Source: Neoceratodus forsteri
Lineage: Eukaryota; Chordata; Ceratodontiformes; Ceratodontidae
DNA length: 64,000 nt
Direction of reading: 5' to 3'
Assembly: GCA_016271365.2 (NCBI GenBank)
Contig: CM057456.1
Coordinates: 1,398,317,001-1,398,381,000, forward strand
Position numbers and translations under genes: made by a program
Part shown: piece by piece, positions 34,890-47,099 of the stretch
Numbering within the stretch: position 1 is the stretch's first letter
Layout of the letters: each line of letters begins with the position of its first letter
Notes under the pieces: generated by a model
What the model was told of the DNA's origin: nothing
Database searches by the model: none
What the model saw: the letters and a program-made list of their open reading frames with translations, nothing else

Positions 34890-35085
34890 AAAAATATTTC
34901 ACACTATTATTTAGTGTACATCCTCAGAGATTTGTTTCCAGTGATTTCTCTCTTCCTAGCATGAATCGCATTTGCTGTCTGTTGGAATTAAACCCCTGTC
35001 ACTTCCCTATCCTCTACCTCATAGACTACCACTCTAACCACTACGCCAATCAAACAGCACTGCCAGCACACTTTCATCTTGCAGC
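34890..35085 (-). mobile_element. tRNA-derived SINE, reversed
   Basis: On the minus strand box A-like TGGCGTAGTGG (35038-35048) and box B-like GGTTTAATTCC (34984-34994) are spaced about 45 bases apart. The body then runs to an AT-rich end near 34890. The anticodon arm is not tRNA-like enough for a functional gene. Confidence 0.55.
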
Positions 35086-35295
35086 TTTATAGTTTTCCAT
35101 GCCGAGTGGTGCACAAGTAGTCCTGAGCACTACTCTCGAGCAGCATGAGATTCTCATCCATCACACTACTTCTGCTGCAAAGCGTTCACCATGATATCTG
35201 CAGCATAAATTACAAGCAAGCCACCTACGCACATGCAATACGTAAAACACGTTTTAAAATAATAAATGTATAAATGAATAAAAAAAGAGAAAAGG

Positions 35296-36620
35296 GGGCC
35301 TGATTCCAAGTTGGTCTACGCTGGCATGAGCCGAGATATGCCAAACCCGTTGGTGTATCTGGTGACTTGCACCAAGCATTACTCCAGCCCTGATGCCAGG
35401 AGGCAACATGTGCCATGTCAGCTGTGGGCTATGCCAACCATGAGTTAAGCCACCCCCTATGCCGCAGCCCACAACAACATGGCACAAGTGCGGGTTATGG
35501 CAGCAACAGCGCCCTATTCCAAGAGGGCGGTTGCCATAACCTGCTGCAGTGGTTCCAGGTGCCACACTGGTGGAGCTATGTTAGAACAGCTCAGAGCTGC
35601 TCTATGGGGCATCTGATGGTGCCATCCATCAGATGCCCACTCTGCAGCACCACAGAAATGGTGCTGATGTGCTCCCCATGCCCCCACCCCTGACAGTCAT
35701 GGGCCCCCAGGGATCCATTCTGTAGTGTGCCCCCCGGACACCAGTGCCACCTGTCCTGCCACCCATGCCTCGAGGTGCATGCCGTGGTGTTCTGGGGTGG
35801 GGGGTCTGGGGGCTGTCAGTTGTGGGCCACAACATGCGACATGTGGGGCTTTTATGCCATGTCTGTGGCGTTAGCCTCCTCATGTCACAACTCATATGGT
35901 GTAAGTGCCGGGACCCTGCAGCTCTTGGAAAGCAGTGCAGAGTCCCAGGTGGCTAAGAGTTGTGACATTTGCTGCTATGCCAGGGACCCTGCACCACATT
36001 CCAAAAGCGGCAGGGTCCTGGCACTTACACCATGTGAGTTGCGACATGCGGAGGCTAACGTTACGGGCATGGTGTAAAAGCCCTGCATGTTGCATGTCAC
36101 AGCCCACAACTGACAGCCCCCAGGAGGCCCCCCATCCCGGAACACTATGGCATGCACCTGGGGCATGCGGAGCAGGATGAGTGCTTTGGTGTTCGAGGAG
36201 GCACTACACAGAATGGACCGAGGACCCATGACTGTTGGGGTGGGGGCATGGAGGTTGTGGGGGCATGGGAAGCACATTGGTGCCATTTCTGTGGTGCTGT
36301 GGAGTGGGATTCCGACAGATGGCACCGTTGGATGCCCCTTAGAGCAGCTCCAAGCTGCTCTAACATAGCTCCACCAGTGTGGCACCTGGAATTGCTGCAG
36401 TGGGTTACAGCACTGTTGCTGCCATAACCCATACTTGCGCCATGTCATTGCGGGCTGCAGCATAGTGGGTAGTGTAACCCATGGTTGGCATAGCCCACAG
36501 CTGACATGGCCACTTCCTGGAATTGGGGCTGACGTAACACTTGATGTAAGTCATCAGATACGCCAAGAGGTTTGGCGTATCTTGCCTTACGCCAGCATAC
36601 ACTGACTTGGAATTGGGCCC
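35296..36620. mobile_element. 1.33-kb near-complete palindromic fold-back element
   Basis: Ends GGGCCTGATTCCAAGT and, inverted, GGGCCCAATTCCAAGT, flanked by AGG at 35293-35295 and 36621-36623. The two arms, about 650 bases each, are inverted copies throughout, meeting at a short loop near 35949-35978. Examples: CACTGGTGGAGCTATGTTAG on the left is inverted near 36370, and GGTGTAAGTGCC at 35898 is inverted near 36022. No coding capacity. The 3-bp duplication and GGGCC ends suggest a Harbinger-type non-autonomous element of a family different from 28491-30320. Confidence 0.8.
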
Positions 36621-36623
36621 AGG

Positions 36624-39600
36624 GTCTTTAAGTTAGGATGAGAAAATGAAAAACATGTAATGTCACCCAGCCCACAGGCAATAGTACCTGTACCTTATTA
36701 ACTCCATTTCCTGGAGTTGCATCCATTTCCTGTAGTTACACACAGGGCCAGTGTTCTGTTTGCACCAAGTAATATCCAGACTGTGTTGTAGTAGAAAGGT
36801 AACCTCTGTATCCTCTGAGCACTCAGAAGAATTGGATTATGCCTGGGCCTCCATGGCTTACAACCAGTAAATGGCAACCGGCTGACGAAGTATGTAAGTA
36901 GACAGTCGCAATGGAAGCAAGTTTCTCAGACCTGCCAAAAAAAGAAAAAAACAAGTGAAACGCAAGTAAAAAGGAATAGAGAAGCAGTGCTTTGCTGCAC
37001 ACTTACAGTAGATAGATCCTCACTGGGAGATCCAACGGCACTGAGATCACCTATGGACAGGTATAGATGGGTACAGGAGGGATGACCAATGGTAGTAATG
37101 GAAGATTGTAGATTGTAACAAAAAAAGCAAACTGTCAATTGAAATTCAGAAACTCAGTAAGTCAGGCAGTAAGAAAGTTTGAGTGCACTAAGGATGCTGG
37201 ACAAAGGGGAATTTGTGAGGCTTTAGCGGTGTGTGGTGCACTTCTATAGTAGCAGTCCATCCCAACCGAAGGGCTGTCTGTTCTGTCTTCAATCCCATAT
37301 TTACACCATGAAATGCGATCACACTATAAAACAAAACAGAATAAAACAGGGCAGCACCACATTCAAAATACAACACAAGAAAGACTGGAAAGACCAGCAC
37401 ACAGACAATGATGGAATACCTGTTAAAAAGCTCAAAATGTGCATGTACTGGTCCTGCTCCCGCTGCTACTTCTCAGACAGCATAGTGTTCAGCGACCATC
37501 TTGGAAACCTCAGTTTCAGTCAGTGACTGTACTTACATTTTGTGATTAAATGCCACACATTTTATTAAATGTCATGAAAGCACCACTGGTGGGATGGGGG
37601 TTGGGATTCCAAAGAACAAGACAGACAACACCTTTTTTTAGTTGTGTCCAACTGGGAAGCAGTTCAAGGATGCATACACAAGGACAGGGGAAACTAATGA
37701 ATTCATTGTTGTATCATACATGTCAGATTCGTGTGGATGTCTTGGATGTGGGAAGGGAAGGGCTGACTGAGTAAAAGGTAATGCCAGACAAATATTATTA
37801 ATGTCTTTGACTTAACTGTCAACTGAAATAAATTAGGGAAACTGTCTGATGTTGCATAACTGGACTACAATGAGGCCTTCAAAACTGGACAGGAAGACAG
37901 TGATAAAACTTTGCAGGATATTGGAATTGTCTATGTAATAACGTATTCACATGCATAGCATGAGATTACAGTAACAAAATGTTAGTAACCCACTAGGGCA
38001 TATTGAGACACAACATGCAGATAAGTATCATATGGTCTATATGAATATCTAAGGTAAAAATAAAAAATATGTAAATAGCACACACTTCTCAATGGGAAAA
38101 TTCTGTCTACCATGGTACTGGATAAACACAGCATGTGTCAGCTTCAGTACCCAGTTGCTAAAACTGACATTGTGAAAACCTGGATGGATTGTGATACATC
38201 CTGCATTGCCTTTAGGCACTTCAGATTCTTCTAATCTTTCTATTTTTTTCAGGATGTGAGGAATTTCTCTACATCATATACAGTCTCTCTGTGTGTTCAT
38301 TGGGATGCAATACCAACGCAAGCCTCTACAGATAAAAAGTGTGATAAAACCAAATCATTGTTAGATATAGTAATACAATACGGAAAATCACAAGACAGGA
38401 AAAGGAAACAAAGTTATTATAAGATTAACAGAAGTATATATAAGTAATAAGCAAACACAGGGAGTGCATTAATGGGCACTGCCTCCCCAATCAATTGCCT
38501 CTATCAGGACCCAAATGTGTTCTGGTTACTGTCATGAAATTGCCTCACATGGCACTGTTGGAGAAAGAAGGCTATCCACCCCATCTGTTACCAACTTCAG
38601 TTGTGGATTGAGGTGGAATTCAAGGGTTGCCATGCTGGATTGAGGACAGCAGGTAGACTGTCATGAGACTGTTTTTTTTTCCCTTGTTACTCTCACCACC
38701 ACTAAGTGTACTGTGGCAGGTGCATGCATGGAGATGCACACAACTGATGTACACCCTTGAGCTCCATTGCTTGCCACCCATGCTACACCACCACCGTGCC
38801 TTCACCTAGTAGCAGTGTAAGGCCAAGCAAACATGCCTCCCATCCCCAGGAGAGAAAATAAGTTATTGGGATGCTGAATTGGTTCATGCTCCTGCTGACC
38901 TCCTGGCAACCTGATTTGGTTACCATACCTAGGTCATCTACATGAGTGCATCAGCACTCATTGTCAACTTTTCACTGTTTTATGATGGTGAGATTATGAA
39001 TATATATATTGTAATATGTATGTTGAAGGCATTCATTATGTAAACCTTATCATGTGATATTACTGTATAAGTAATATAAAGAAACACACCCAGCCATACA
39101 ACCCCTGCAAGCCACTACTCACCATATGTCCTGGAACAACAACTAAAAAGTGATATCCTTGTCATATGATTGTGGTCTTCTTGTTCCCCATCTCCTGTCA
39201 CCCTGGCTTAAAATCTGGATCCCCATCATCATGACAATCACTGAGTGATGCCCTGCAGAACTTCCTCTCTTGTCCAGTTCAATGTTGAACACTCTGTGGT
39301 GTCCAGTGCCACACCACTCCCTCACCCTATCCCCATAGCAAGCACTCCCAGGTGACCAGTGATGTTTATACGACTCCTTGATGAGACAGCAGTAGGTGGC
39401 ATGAAGGGGAACGCCTTGAGCAACCAATCCAACATCCAGTGCTCTAAACTCCACATAGAGGCAGAGGAATTTAATTGTAAGGCTATGCCTATTGTACAAT
39501 GGGGAGGAGTAACTAACCGTGCTCCTGCTTGGGCCTTAACAGGTCATTTCCCTTTTACCTCAATGCACAGTTGTTCTTCATTGTGGCCAGAGGCTCTGTC

Positions 39601-39660
39601 ACTTGCTACTTGCCCCACTGCTTCTTTCCTTCATTTGTGGTTTCCATTCCTGTTTAATCA
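36624..39660. other. No recognised feature over 3 kb
   Basis: Mixed AT-rich sequence. ORFs are below 120 codons, lack recognisable domains and are not supported by neighbours. The longest lies at 39143-39499 on the minus strand. I cannot assign this stretch; it may be decayed repeats or unique intergenic or intronic DNA. Confidence 0.4.
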
Positions 39661-39851
39661 TTGTTAGTTATGATCACAGTGATAGCTTTGGAATCTAGAA
39701 CATGATCTTTGAACATAGTTGACAATGATAATTTATAATACATTAAATGCCACCAATCAAAAACCATGATGTTATGGATATGGTGATTGTAATTAATGAT
39801 GATCTCATAGCATCATGATTTTTCATGACTGTCCATGGTCAAGAATACTAC

Positions 39852-40210
39852 AATATTAGTGCTATGCGGAATGTGGAATTCTGCTGGCAGAACTGGGGCA
39901 GAATGACCACTTTGCCAGTGGAATTTCTGCTGGAATTTTGCTGATTCTTCTGTGAAATTCTGTCTGCTGTGATCTATGGAATAATATTTCACAGAATAGC
40001 ATTTTCTTCCACAGAATATTAATCTGCAAGCATTTCCATGGAAAGTACTGAGATCTGTGGAATAATAGTCCACAGAGATGTTGCAGAAAGACTAATTTTG
40101 CATTTTTCTGCAGCAGAATTCCGACGTTCTGAATCTGGCAAAATTCAGCAGAATTTCAAAAATTCTGTGGAATTTCATTCTGCCAGACTCTGAAAATTCT
40201 GCACAGCCCT
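39852..40210. mobile_element. hAT-like MITE rich in GAATTCTGC / AATTTC words
   Basis: The left part GTGCTATGCGGAATGTGG and the inverted right end AGGGCTGTGCAGAATTTTC are similar, and words such as TGGAATTTC, GAATTCTGC and CAGAATTTC recur in both orientations. AGGGCTGTGCAG is hAT-like but an exact 8-bp duplication was not found. A related scrap occurs at 56800-56920. Confidence 0.5.
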
Positions 40211-40734
40211 ATTTTTATTTTTTAAATTATCTTTTTCTATGCTTAGGCATTGACCTTACTCAAGTCTCTTTACTTGAACTATCAGTTATGATACAAACAC
40301 ATTGCTTTCAATTATACCTACTCTGACACCTCATTTCTTACTAGTGTTAAAAAGGCTCATGCTGGTTTATATACTGTAGCTCCATTCGGTGGTTCCCTTT
40401 ATGATTGTAGTCGGTTTCTAAAAGTACCTGGTTTTATGCTCGGAACCTTTCCTAATTGTCTGCAAACTAGTACTGTCAAGGCAAATTATTTTAAAAATTG
40501 AATTTACCATTGTTATAGTCCATAAATTATGCTTTTGAAATATGCAAGGTAATTATGGAAATGTGTATACTGTGCCTAACATTGTATGTACTGTTCCTAA
40601 AGAGATTGAAACTTGACTTCACATTATTTACATTTGTATTTGCTGATGCTTGTCATTCATATTTTCATATGAGTAAACAAATAAAACTTTAAGTATTACT
40701 TGTGTGATTTATAAGCTTACAACAGAGAACTAAT

Positions 40735-40985
40735 ATAATTATCAGTGATCATCGATGATTATCACTTAATCATCCACAGATCATCAAAACCATCATGTCA
40801 ATTTAACCTTACAAAGTTAATCCATAATAATCAATTGGTGATTTGAAAGTTGCATGTTTGATGATTAAATCATGATCTAGATGATGATCTTAGATCATTG
40901 ATCTCCCTTATGATCATATGGTAACATTTGATATTTATCAGGGATTAGTCATGACTGACTTTGAAAAAAACATGACTGATGATTT
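40735..40985. repeat. GATCAT/ATGATC-rich low-complexity block
   Basis: Dense ATGATC, GATGATC and TCATGAT words. A second such block, with similar words, lies at 39670-39835, on the other side of the hAT-like MITE. Confidence 0.5.
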
Positions 40986-41779
40986 ACAGATTTGCCTGAG
41001 TAGGCAGGATGGCAGTGGGCATCATCTGGTAAAAAGGGAGGATTTCCCTATTCCCCATGCCCCCCCCCCGGCAGGACTTCAGCCAGGGGGATTGTTATTC
41101 CCCTTGCACCCTGCAATGATACAGTATGAGATAAGGGTGATAGGCCATACACTGTATCAATCCTTTACTGCTGAAAGTTACTCTATTAAAGTACTTTAAT
41201 GTGGTAAACACCATTACAAGCTATACTCAGTGAAGTATAAGCCAGTAGACAATGGCACTGGGTGGGTGCATTGAAAACCCACCACTGTGGGCCAGGAAAG
41301 GACACAACAAAATGGCTGAAGGGCTAAAGCTCATGTGCTGCACCTCCTTCAACCATTTTTGTTATGAAATGAAATATTGTACAATCAGTGGTCACATTGT
41401 GGCACAAAAAGTCACTAACTCTAATTTACAGTGGCCTGTACTGAAATCATACTTGACTGTGCCTGATTTGTACAGAAGTATGGTGTTCAGTGAATGTTGC
41501 GAAATATCATTTATGGCAAACTTACAGCCTTACCTCTCAGCCTCCTGTCTGTTGCCTCACAAATCAGGGACAAGAGTAAATAAATCAGGGACAAATGACA
41601 AAAATTAGGGACACTTTTTAAACTTAAGAAGCTGTGTACAATATGCTGCTTAGTATAACTAGCATTTACGTAAAGAGAACTAGTAACACTAATAATGGCT
41701 GACTTTTTATGGTTCAAATTCATGCGCTTCAGTGACAGAAATTCCAAATATATGATAGATGGTCAAAACAGATGTGGTG

Positions 41780-42240
41780 CAGGGAGAATCATAGCAGCAG
41801 TGCCAGCAAGAGTTAACCGGAGGATTTCTGAATAATAATTTAAAAGCAGGTGAAGTGTATTGATTTATTTGTGTATTTCTGGTGGCATGTGACTGGGCAG
41901 AAAGGGCCATCCTGTGAGAGGTGGAACTGGAAAGCAATAGCAAGTGGGTGGTCTGAGAAGGAGCCACCAATTGGCAAAAAAAAAAAGGATAATGGTAGTA
42001 AAACTTTAAAATGTAGTAGAAAAACTTGTTTTTTGTATGCAGGGAGTATCTTAGTAGAAGTGTCAGCAGGAGAGAAACAGTAGGATTCTGGAGTAATATT
42101 TTTAAAGTGGGTGAACTACATTGATTAATTTATATGTTTTGGCAGGTATGTGATTGGGTAAAGGAGACCATCTTGTGAGAGGTGAGGCCGATAATCTGCA
42201 GTAAGTGGGTGGGCTGGGAAGGAGCCACAAGTCAGGAGCA
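41780..42240 (+). repeat. Tandem duplication, about 260-bp period
   Basis: CAGGGAGAATC at 41780 and CAGGGAGTATC at 42040 begin two copies that share AGTGTCAGC-type text, GTGATTGGG/GTGACTGGG, CCATCYTGTGAGAGGTG, AAGTGGGTGG and GAAGGAGCCAC in the same order. Copies have diverged by perhaps a quarter. Confidence 0.65.
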
Positions 42241-42244
42241 AGAC

Positions 42245-43240
42245 AGGATGACTGTAACTAGATATAAACCAGACATCTTAAACTTTCCATCCCAAAGCAT
42301 GAGCATCACATCACATGAGTGCCACAGAGCAGGACTGTGGCCTCTACCTATGGACATCTGTAGGATGTCCACAGAAAGACTGCAGAATCACAGGGGACTC
42401 TTTTAGGTAGAGTCAAGTAGGTGAGGCACCAAGAAACAATGGTTATATCAGAAGTGAAGTCATACAAAGGACAGTAGGTAAGAGAGGATGCAGACATATC
42501 AGATAAGATAAGCAGAATAAAAATAATTAGAAGGCATGCTACTGTATGTAAGGTGGTCCTATTAAAACCTTAACTGAGGTACTTTAATATAATAAATTTT
42601 TAATTGGCAAGCCAGATAAGTAAGGGGGTCTTATACATTCCCTATCTGGGGTAACTTATCATATTATAGTGTAATATGTAGTGTGTATATTTCCCTGACT
42701 GATAAGTTACTGTTGCAGTGTTGCTTGTACAAGACCAGGCTCTTCTTGGGTTGGTGATTGTATGTTGTATTTTTCATTCATTGTACTTGTCAGATGTGGA
42801 ACCTTTGCAAAAGAGCACTCGTACTCAAAGGTATTTTCTAAATTATAAATAACTAAATAATAGGCTGTGCACTATAAAGAAAACCTAATTTATCACAGCA
42901 CATACTGTAAGGATGTGGGAGGGCACATTGGAGGGATGTAGAGGGAGTACAGGATATGTGTGACAGTGGCAAACCAGAGGATGCTACGGGGGTTTGGCCA
43001 GTGTCTCAACTTTAGGAGGTTCCAGGCCATGAGGGTGGAGCTGGAATCTATGAGGACTGAAATATTACACTTCAGAGTTGCAGCTTCCAGGCCTCTTTGA
43101 GCACTATTGTAACAACCATCTTCATAGCCAACACAGTCCAGAAAGGAGGATAGACAATGTGTGGGGAGGAAGGGAAGAAGGGAAGAAGGGCAGAAGGGAG
43201 AAACAGACAAAGCCTGTTGAACCAGGCTGTGCAGTAGTAA
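42245..43240. other. No clear gene; lower part may be CR1 5' region
   Basis: AT-rich to about 42890, then a purine-rich stretch leading into CR1 ORF1. No complete ORF. Confidence 0.35.
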
Positions 43241-43319
43241 GAGGTTTACACTATTGCAACAGGAGATATCCCAAGATACCCTCATACCCTCACAAGGGAA
43301 GAAGGGACCAGTATGCCTC

Positions 43320-43640
43320 ACAGGCAGGCACTGTAAGAGAGCATGTAAGGGGAAGGGTGGGCTGATCTCCAAAGTGGGCAAGAAGAAGGTACTTATAGCA
43401 GGGTATTCAATAGTCAGGAGTGCTGGGAGGGACCTGCGCCTCATGCTCAATGGTAAATAGGTAGTTTGCTGTTGCCCCAGTCAACAGCAGAGTCATAGCC
43501 ATGGTAGTGGAACTCAGGAGTGAGGAGGGTGGAAGGCTGGATCTAATTGTGCATGTGGGCATGAATGATCTGAGCAGGAAGAGCATGGAACAGCAAAACT
43601 CCAAAAGATGTGTAGCACTCTGGACCTTCAGGCATTGACA
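43320..43640 (+). pseudogene. CR1 ORF1 esterase (SGNH-type) block
   Basis: CR1 ORF1 proteins often carry an SGNH/GDSL-like esterase. Here KKVLIAGYSIVRSAGRDLRL corresponds to the first block (GDS-I-V-R, with Asp changed to Tyr, so the nucleophile neighbourhood is damaged). In another frame LDLIVHVGMNDLSRKSM corresponds to the Gly-x-Asn-Asp block (HVGTND in intact copies). A stop and at least one frameshift separate them. It precedes CR1 RT sequence, but an internal deletion of the endonuclease and early RT appears to lie between about 43660 and 43880. Confidence 0.65.
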
Positions 43641-44461
43641 AATCACTCAGAGGACTTTAGAACCATGGCAATTACAAATGCTCTAATGTGACAAAGTCTT
43701 CACAATACACAGCATTACAAAGACTCAACAGCCTGAGCTATGGCTACTTGCTCCAGTGTTTCAGCTATTCCAGCCTTCCTCAGAGGGTGTGTCAGGACTC
43801 AGGAGAGAATACCTGAGCACCTAAAGTAGCCAGCTCATCTGATGATGTCATACATTGCAACTGAACACAGGTTTTCAAAGGGGGAAGCTCTTGCCAGACA
43901 AATCTAATTGACTTCCTCAACTGGAGGATGAGGGTGTATGATGAGGGACAAGTAGCCAATATACTATACTTAGATATTAGTAAGGCCTTTGACTCCATCC
44001 CCCATATAAGACTGATCAAAAAGCTAATAGATTGGAGATGGAGGAAAATGGGACAACCTGGGTAGAAAGTTGGCTGTGAGGAAGGATGCAAAGTGTAGTT
44101 AATAATGGGGAGTTCTCAGAAGTAAGAGATGTTATGAGTAGAGTACCACAGGGATCGGTGTTCAGTCCTTTTCAATTCAATGTGTCCATTTGTGACATAG
44201 GAAAGGGCATAAAGAGCAAGATCTGCCTCTTCATGGATGACTCAAAGATCTGTGAAAGGATGGGCATGGAGAATGGGATAAGGGAACTCAGGGAGGATCT
44301 AGGCAGGTTGGAGAACTGGTCCAAGATCTGCCAGCTCTGCTTCAATGCAAAAAATGTAAGGTGATGCACATTGGGAAAAGGGATCCAAGGGTGCAGTATG
44401 AAATGTGGTTGTTGGTGGTGCTAGTATGTACCAATGAAGAAAAGTACCTAGGGGTTATAAT

Positions 44462-45940
44462 CAGAGGTCAACCTTAACTTTTTTTTGCACTAGCCAGACA
44501 GACAAGTTAATTAAAAATTGCACTAGCCCGTAGATGGTTGCACTAGCCAACAATAATAATAGTCAATTTTGATCTGTTATACAGGAAAAATGCAAGCCAA
44601 GAAATACTCTGATTATTGCATATTTATCCTGCTCCCACATTGCTTCCTGCCCCAGCAAAAAAAAAAAGACTGCAGTCCAATCACACGCAGTGTGTAACCC
44701 CATTGTTTTGTTTTTTTACCAGGTGCCCCCTGCTTCCTCTTTCTTCACCCCCTCCCCACCAAACCAGAGAATACCATAATAGCAAATGTTCAATCAGGCA
44801 GCTCTAACTCTGCACACACAATAGCCAGCATCATGCATGTCACCAAAGTCCCACCCTGACCTGCAGAGCAATGTACAGAATCAGGCAGAGAAAGACACTC
44901 TCATCCCCCACTCTGTGATTAACCAGAACTGCACTTCTGGAAGTTTTCTTACACTGCGAAGTGAGCCAAGAGCAGTTCTAGGATTTCTTTGGAGAGAGTT
45001 AAACAAACACAGGGGGCTGGGATGTAAGAAATTTTGACATATCTGTTTATATATACCAGGCACAAAAATATTGATTTAACATGCTCTGCCCTAACAAAAA
45101 CAGATTTTTCATAAGTGTCCTTTCATCAGTCAAAGGGGACCAGTATACAGGCATGATGCTGTACTACCTCTTTCTATATAGGATGATCTGTGCACACCAG
45201 GAATACCTATTTTAACTTTTTAAATTATGTATTTTACTAAGGTTTTGCTTTGTACCATACATGCTCCAAAGCATTGTTTTTAGGATGATATGACATGCTG
45301 GGTGGTACTGCATTGATGGCATTGACTGGTGTGATCCATTAAGAGGAGCTGTGAACCATACACCAGTCAGTAATGGCAGCTATGAGTCTATGGATGGTCA
45401 CTTCAGAGCCTAGTCTGCAGTGGTGTCCAGAGAAAATATATAGTGGACAGACCACCTGGCTGTGCAGACCGTGTATACATGATAGCATTCTGTCACTACA
45501 GTGTTGGATACAGGCACTCAAATGGTTGGGAAATGAGGCACACTGGTTTTAATATTGTGGGACAAATCAAACACAAGTTCAGCAAACTGGTAGCTAGTTA
45601 CTTAACAGCACTCTGCCATTGATCACAGCATGCATACTAGCTGAATGTCCTAACAACTGAGCGATAATGACCCACATGGAGTCTTTTGTTGGATCCACCT
45701 CTTAAACTGCCAGCTAATTGCAGCTCTTAATGAGCTGTTAATCACACCAGGCCACCTGGAACACTGAGGGAGATTAGCAAAAGGACTATAGTCTGCTAAA
45801 GTAGGGACTTTTTCAACTTCATTAACAGCCATGAAAAACCTGCACTAGTCCAGATGGACAAGTAGAGGGTTAGCTGCACTAGCCCTAGTCAATTTGCACT
45901 AGGTTCAGGGCTAGTAAAACAATGTTAAGGTCGAACCCTG
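44462..45940. mobile_element. Non-autonomous hAT element, 1479 bp, 8-bp target duplication
   Basis: Ends CAGAGGTCAACCTTAAC and, inverted, CAGGGTTCGACCTTAAC: CAGRG termini as in hAT. GTTATAAT flanks it exactly (44454-44461, 45941-45948). Near both ends the word GCACTAGCC/CTAGTCC repeats. The interior has no transposase-like ORF; the longest frames (about 100 codons or fewer) show no BED or hAT dimerisation motif. Confidence 0.85.
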
Positions 45941-46198
45941 GTTATAATATCAGAAACACTAAAATCCATAGCACACTGTAACAGCTGTGGAGAAGGCAAA
46001 TAAGATAGTAAGATGCATAGAAAGGATAAACGGCAGAAGTAAGGAGGCAATCTTCCCACTGTACAGGTTACTGCAGATCACATGGAGTACGTACTGTACA
46101 AGATATTAGAGTACACACCTGAGGAAAGACTGTGACAAAGTGGAAGCAATACAGTGGAGGGCTACCAAGATGGTCCAGGGTTTAAAGGAGAAGCAAAA

Positions 46199-46388
46199 AC
46201 ATGAAAAAACTTGCACCATCCACCAACACCTAAAAAAACAGGCGAACACCAAAGTTGGTACATAAATATATTTATTTAAGGTCTGTAGGCAAAATACCTC
46301 TCAACAGGAATGCCAGCAGGAGCTCCTCACACTCAAAACCTCCGACCAGTTTCGCTCATGGCATCATCAGGGAGTGGCCCCAGCAGAG
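46199..46388. mobile_element. 190-bp insertion in CR1
   Basis: GCAAAA at 46193-46198 and 46389-46394 flanks it, and removing it gives a continuous CR1 reading (LKEKQK followed by DLDMYTF). The interior contains TTTCGCTCATGGCATCATCA. Family not recognised. Confidence 0.5.
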
Positions 46389-47099
46389 GCAAAAGGACTT
46401 GGACATGTACACCTTTAAACAAAGTAGAGAAAGGGATGGCATGATAGAAACATAAGTACCTGCACAGGATAAACAGGGTGTAAATCAACGAATTTTTTTC
46501 CATGAGCTCAAATACAAGCACATTAGAAACCCACTTAAACTAGCAGAAGGGTGATTTTGAAAAGATGTCCATAAACAACTTTTCATGGAAAGAATGGTAG
46601 ACAAATGGAACAAGCTACCAGAAGAAGTAGTAAGGACCAATAATTCATTTTAAACAAAGTCGCTCATTTCTGCTGTGGTGCCTGCAGTATTTTATTTATT
46701 TATTTAATTTAAAAATTTGGTAACTGGGAAAGTATGCTGAGCTGAGGCTCATTTCCAGGTGTTACCCGAGGAGGGGGAAGAGGGAGAAAGATACCTTGTC
46801 CAACAATCATACATTAAGTAAACAGATGGTTAAATAACAATACATAATAAGGTGCATACAGTAATGGAGAATATGTAAGTACAAGTATAAATTAGGGAAT
46901 CATATACAAAATTGTGTATAGAAAAAAAGAGATACTCTTGGAGGGGAAGACAGAGCATTAGGAAGCTTGAGAGGGATAGGCAAGGCAATAGAACCAGAAG
47001 AAGAGGGCTAGCATAGCACCTGTAAGAATGTCCCTGAATCAGGGATACAGGGTGTCAAGTATGAAGGGGAGGAGCAAGAGCAGGGGGAAACAGGGAGCA

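Larger units (their letters stand above)
43880..46680 (+). pseudogene. CR1 LINE RT and C-terminus, split by two insertions
   Basis: Blocks: SCQTNLIDFLNWRM, YLDISKAFDSIPH, SRVPQGSVFSPFQF and the catalytic region LFMDDSK (first position altered but both Asp present). The frame is cut at 44461 by a hAT element and resumes at 45949: EEKYLGVI joins ISETLKS in frame. Then ANKIVRCIERING, LPLYRLL and ATKMVQGLKEK; a second insert (46199-46388) is followed by DLDMYTFKQSRERDGM, YLHRI in a shifted frame, and MVDKWNKLPEEVV near 46590. Frameshifts and stops abound. Confidence 0.8.

Noticed and set aside
34984..35048. Possible tRNA gene on the minus strand
   Set aside because: Only SINE-grade pol III boxes; the stems do not close as a tRNA.
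39143..39499. 118-codon minus-strand ORF
   Set aside because: No recognisable domain, no neighbour or splice support; cannot be told from chance.
42893..43450. 185-codon minus-strand ORF
   Set aside because: Antisense to CR1 ORF1; Leu/Pro/Ser-rich composition only.
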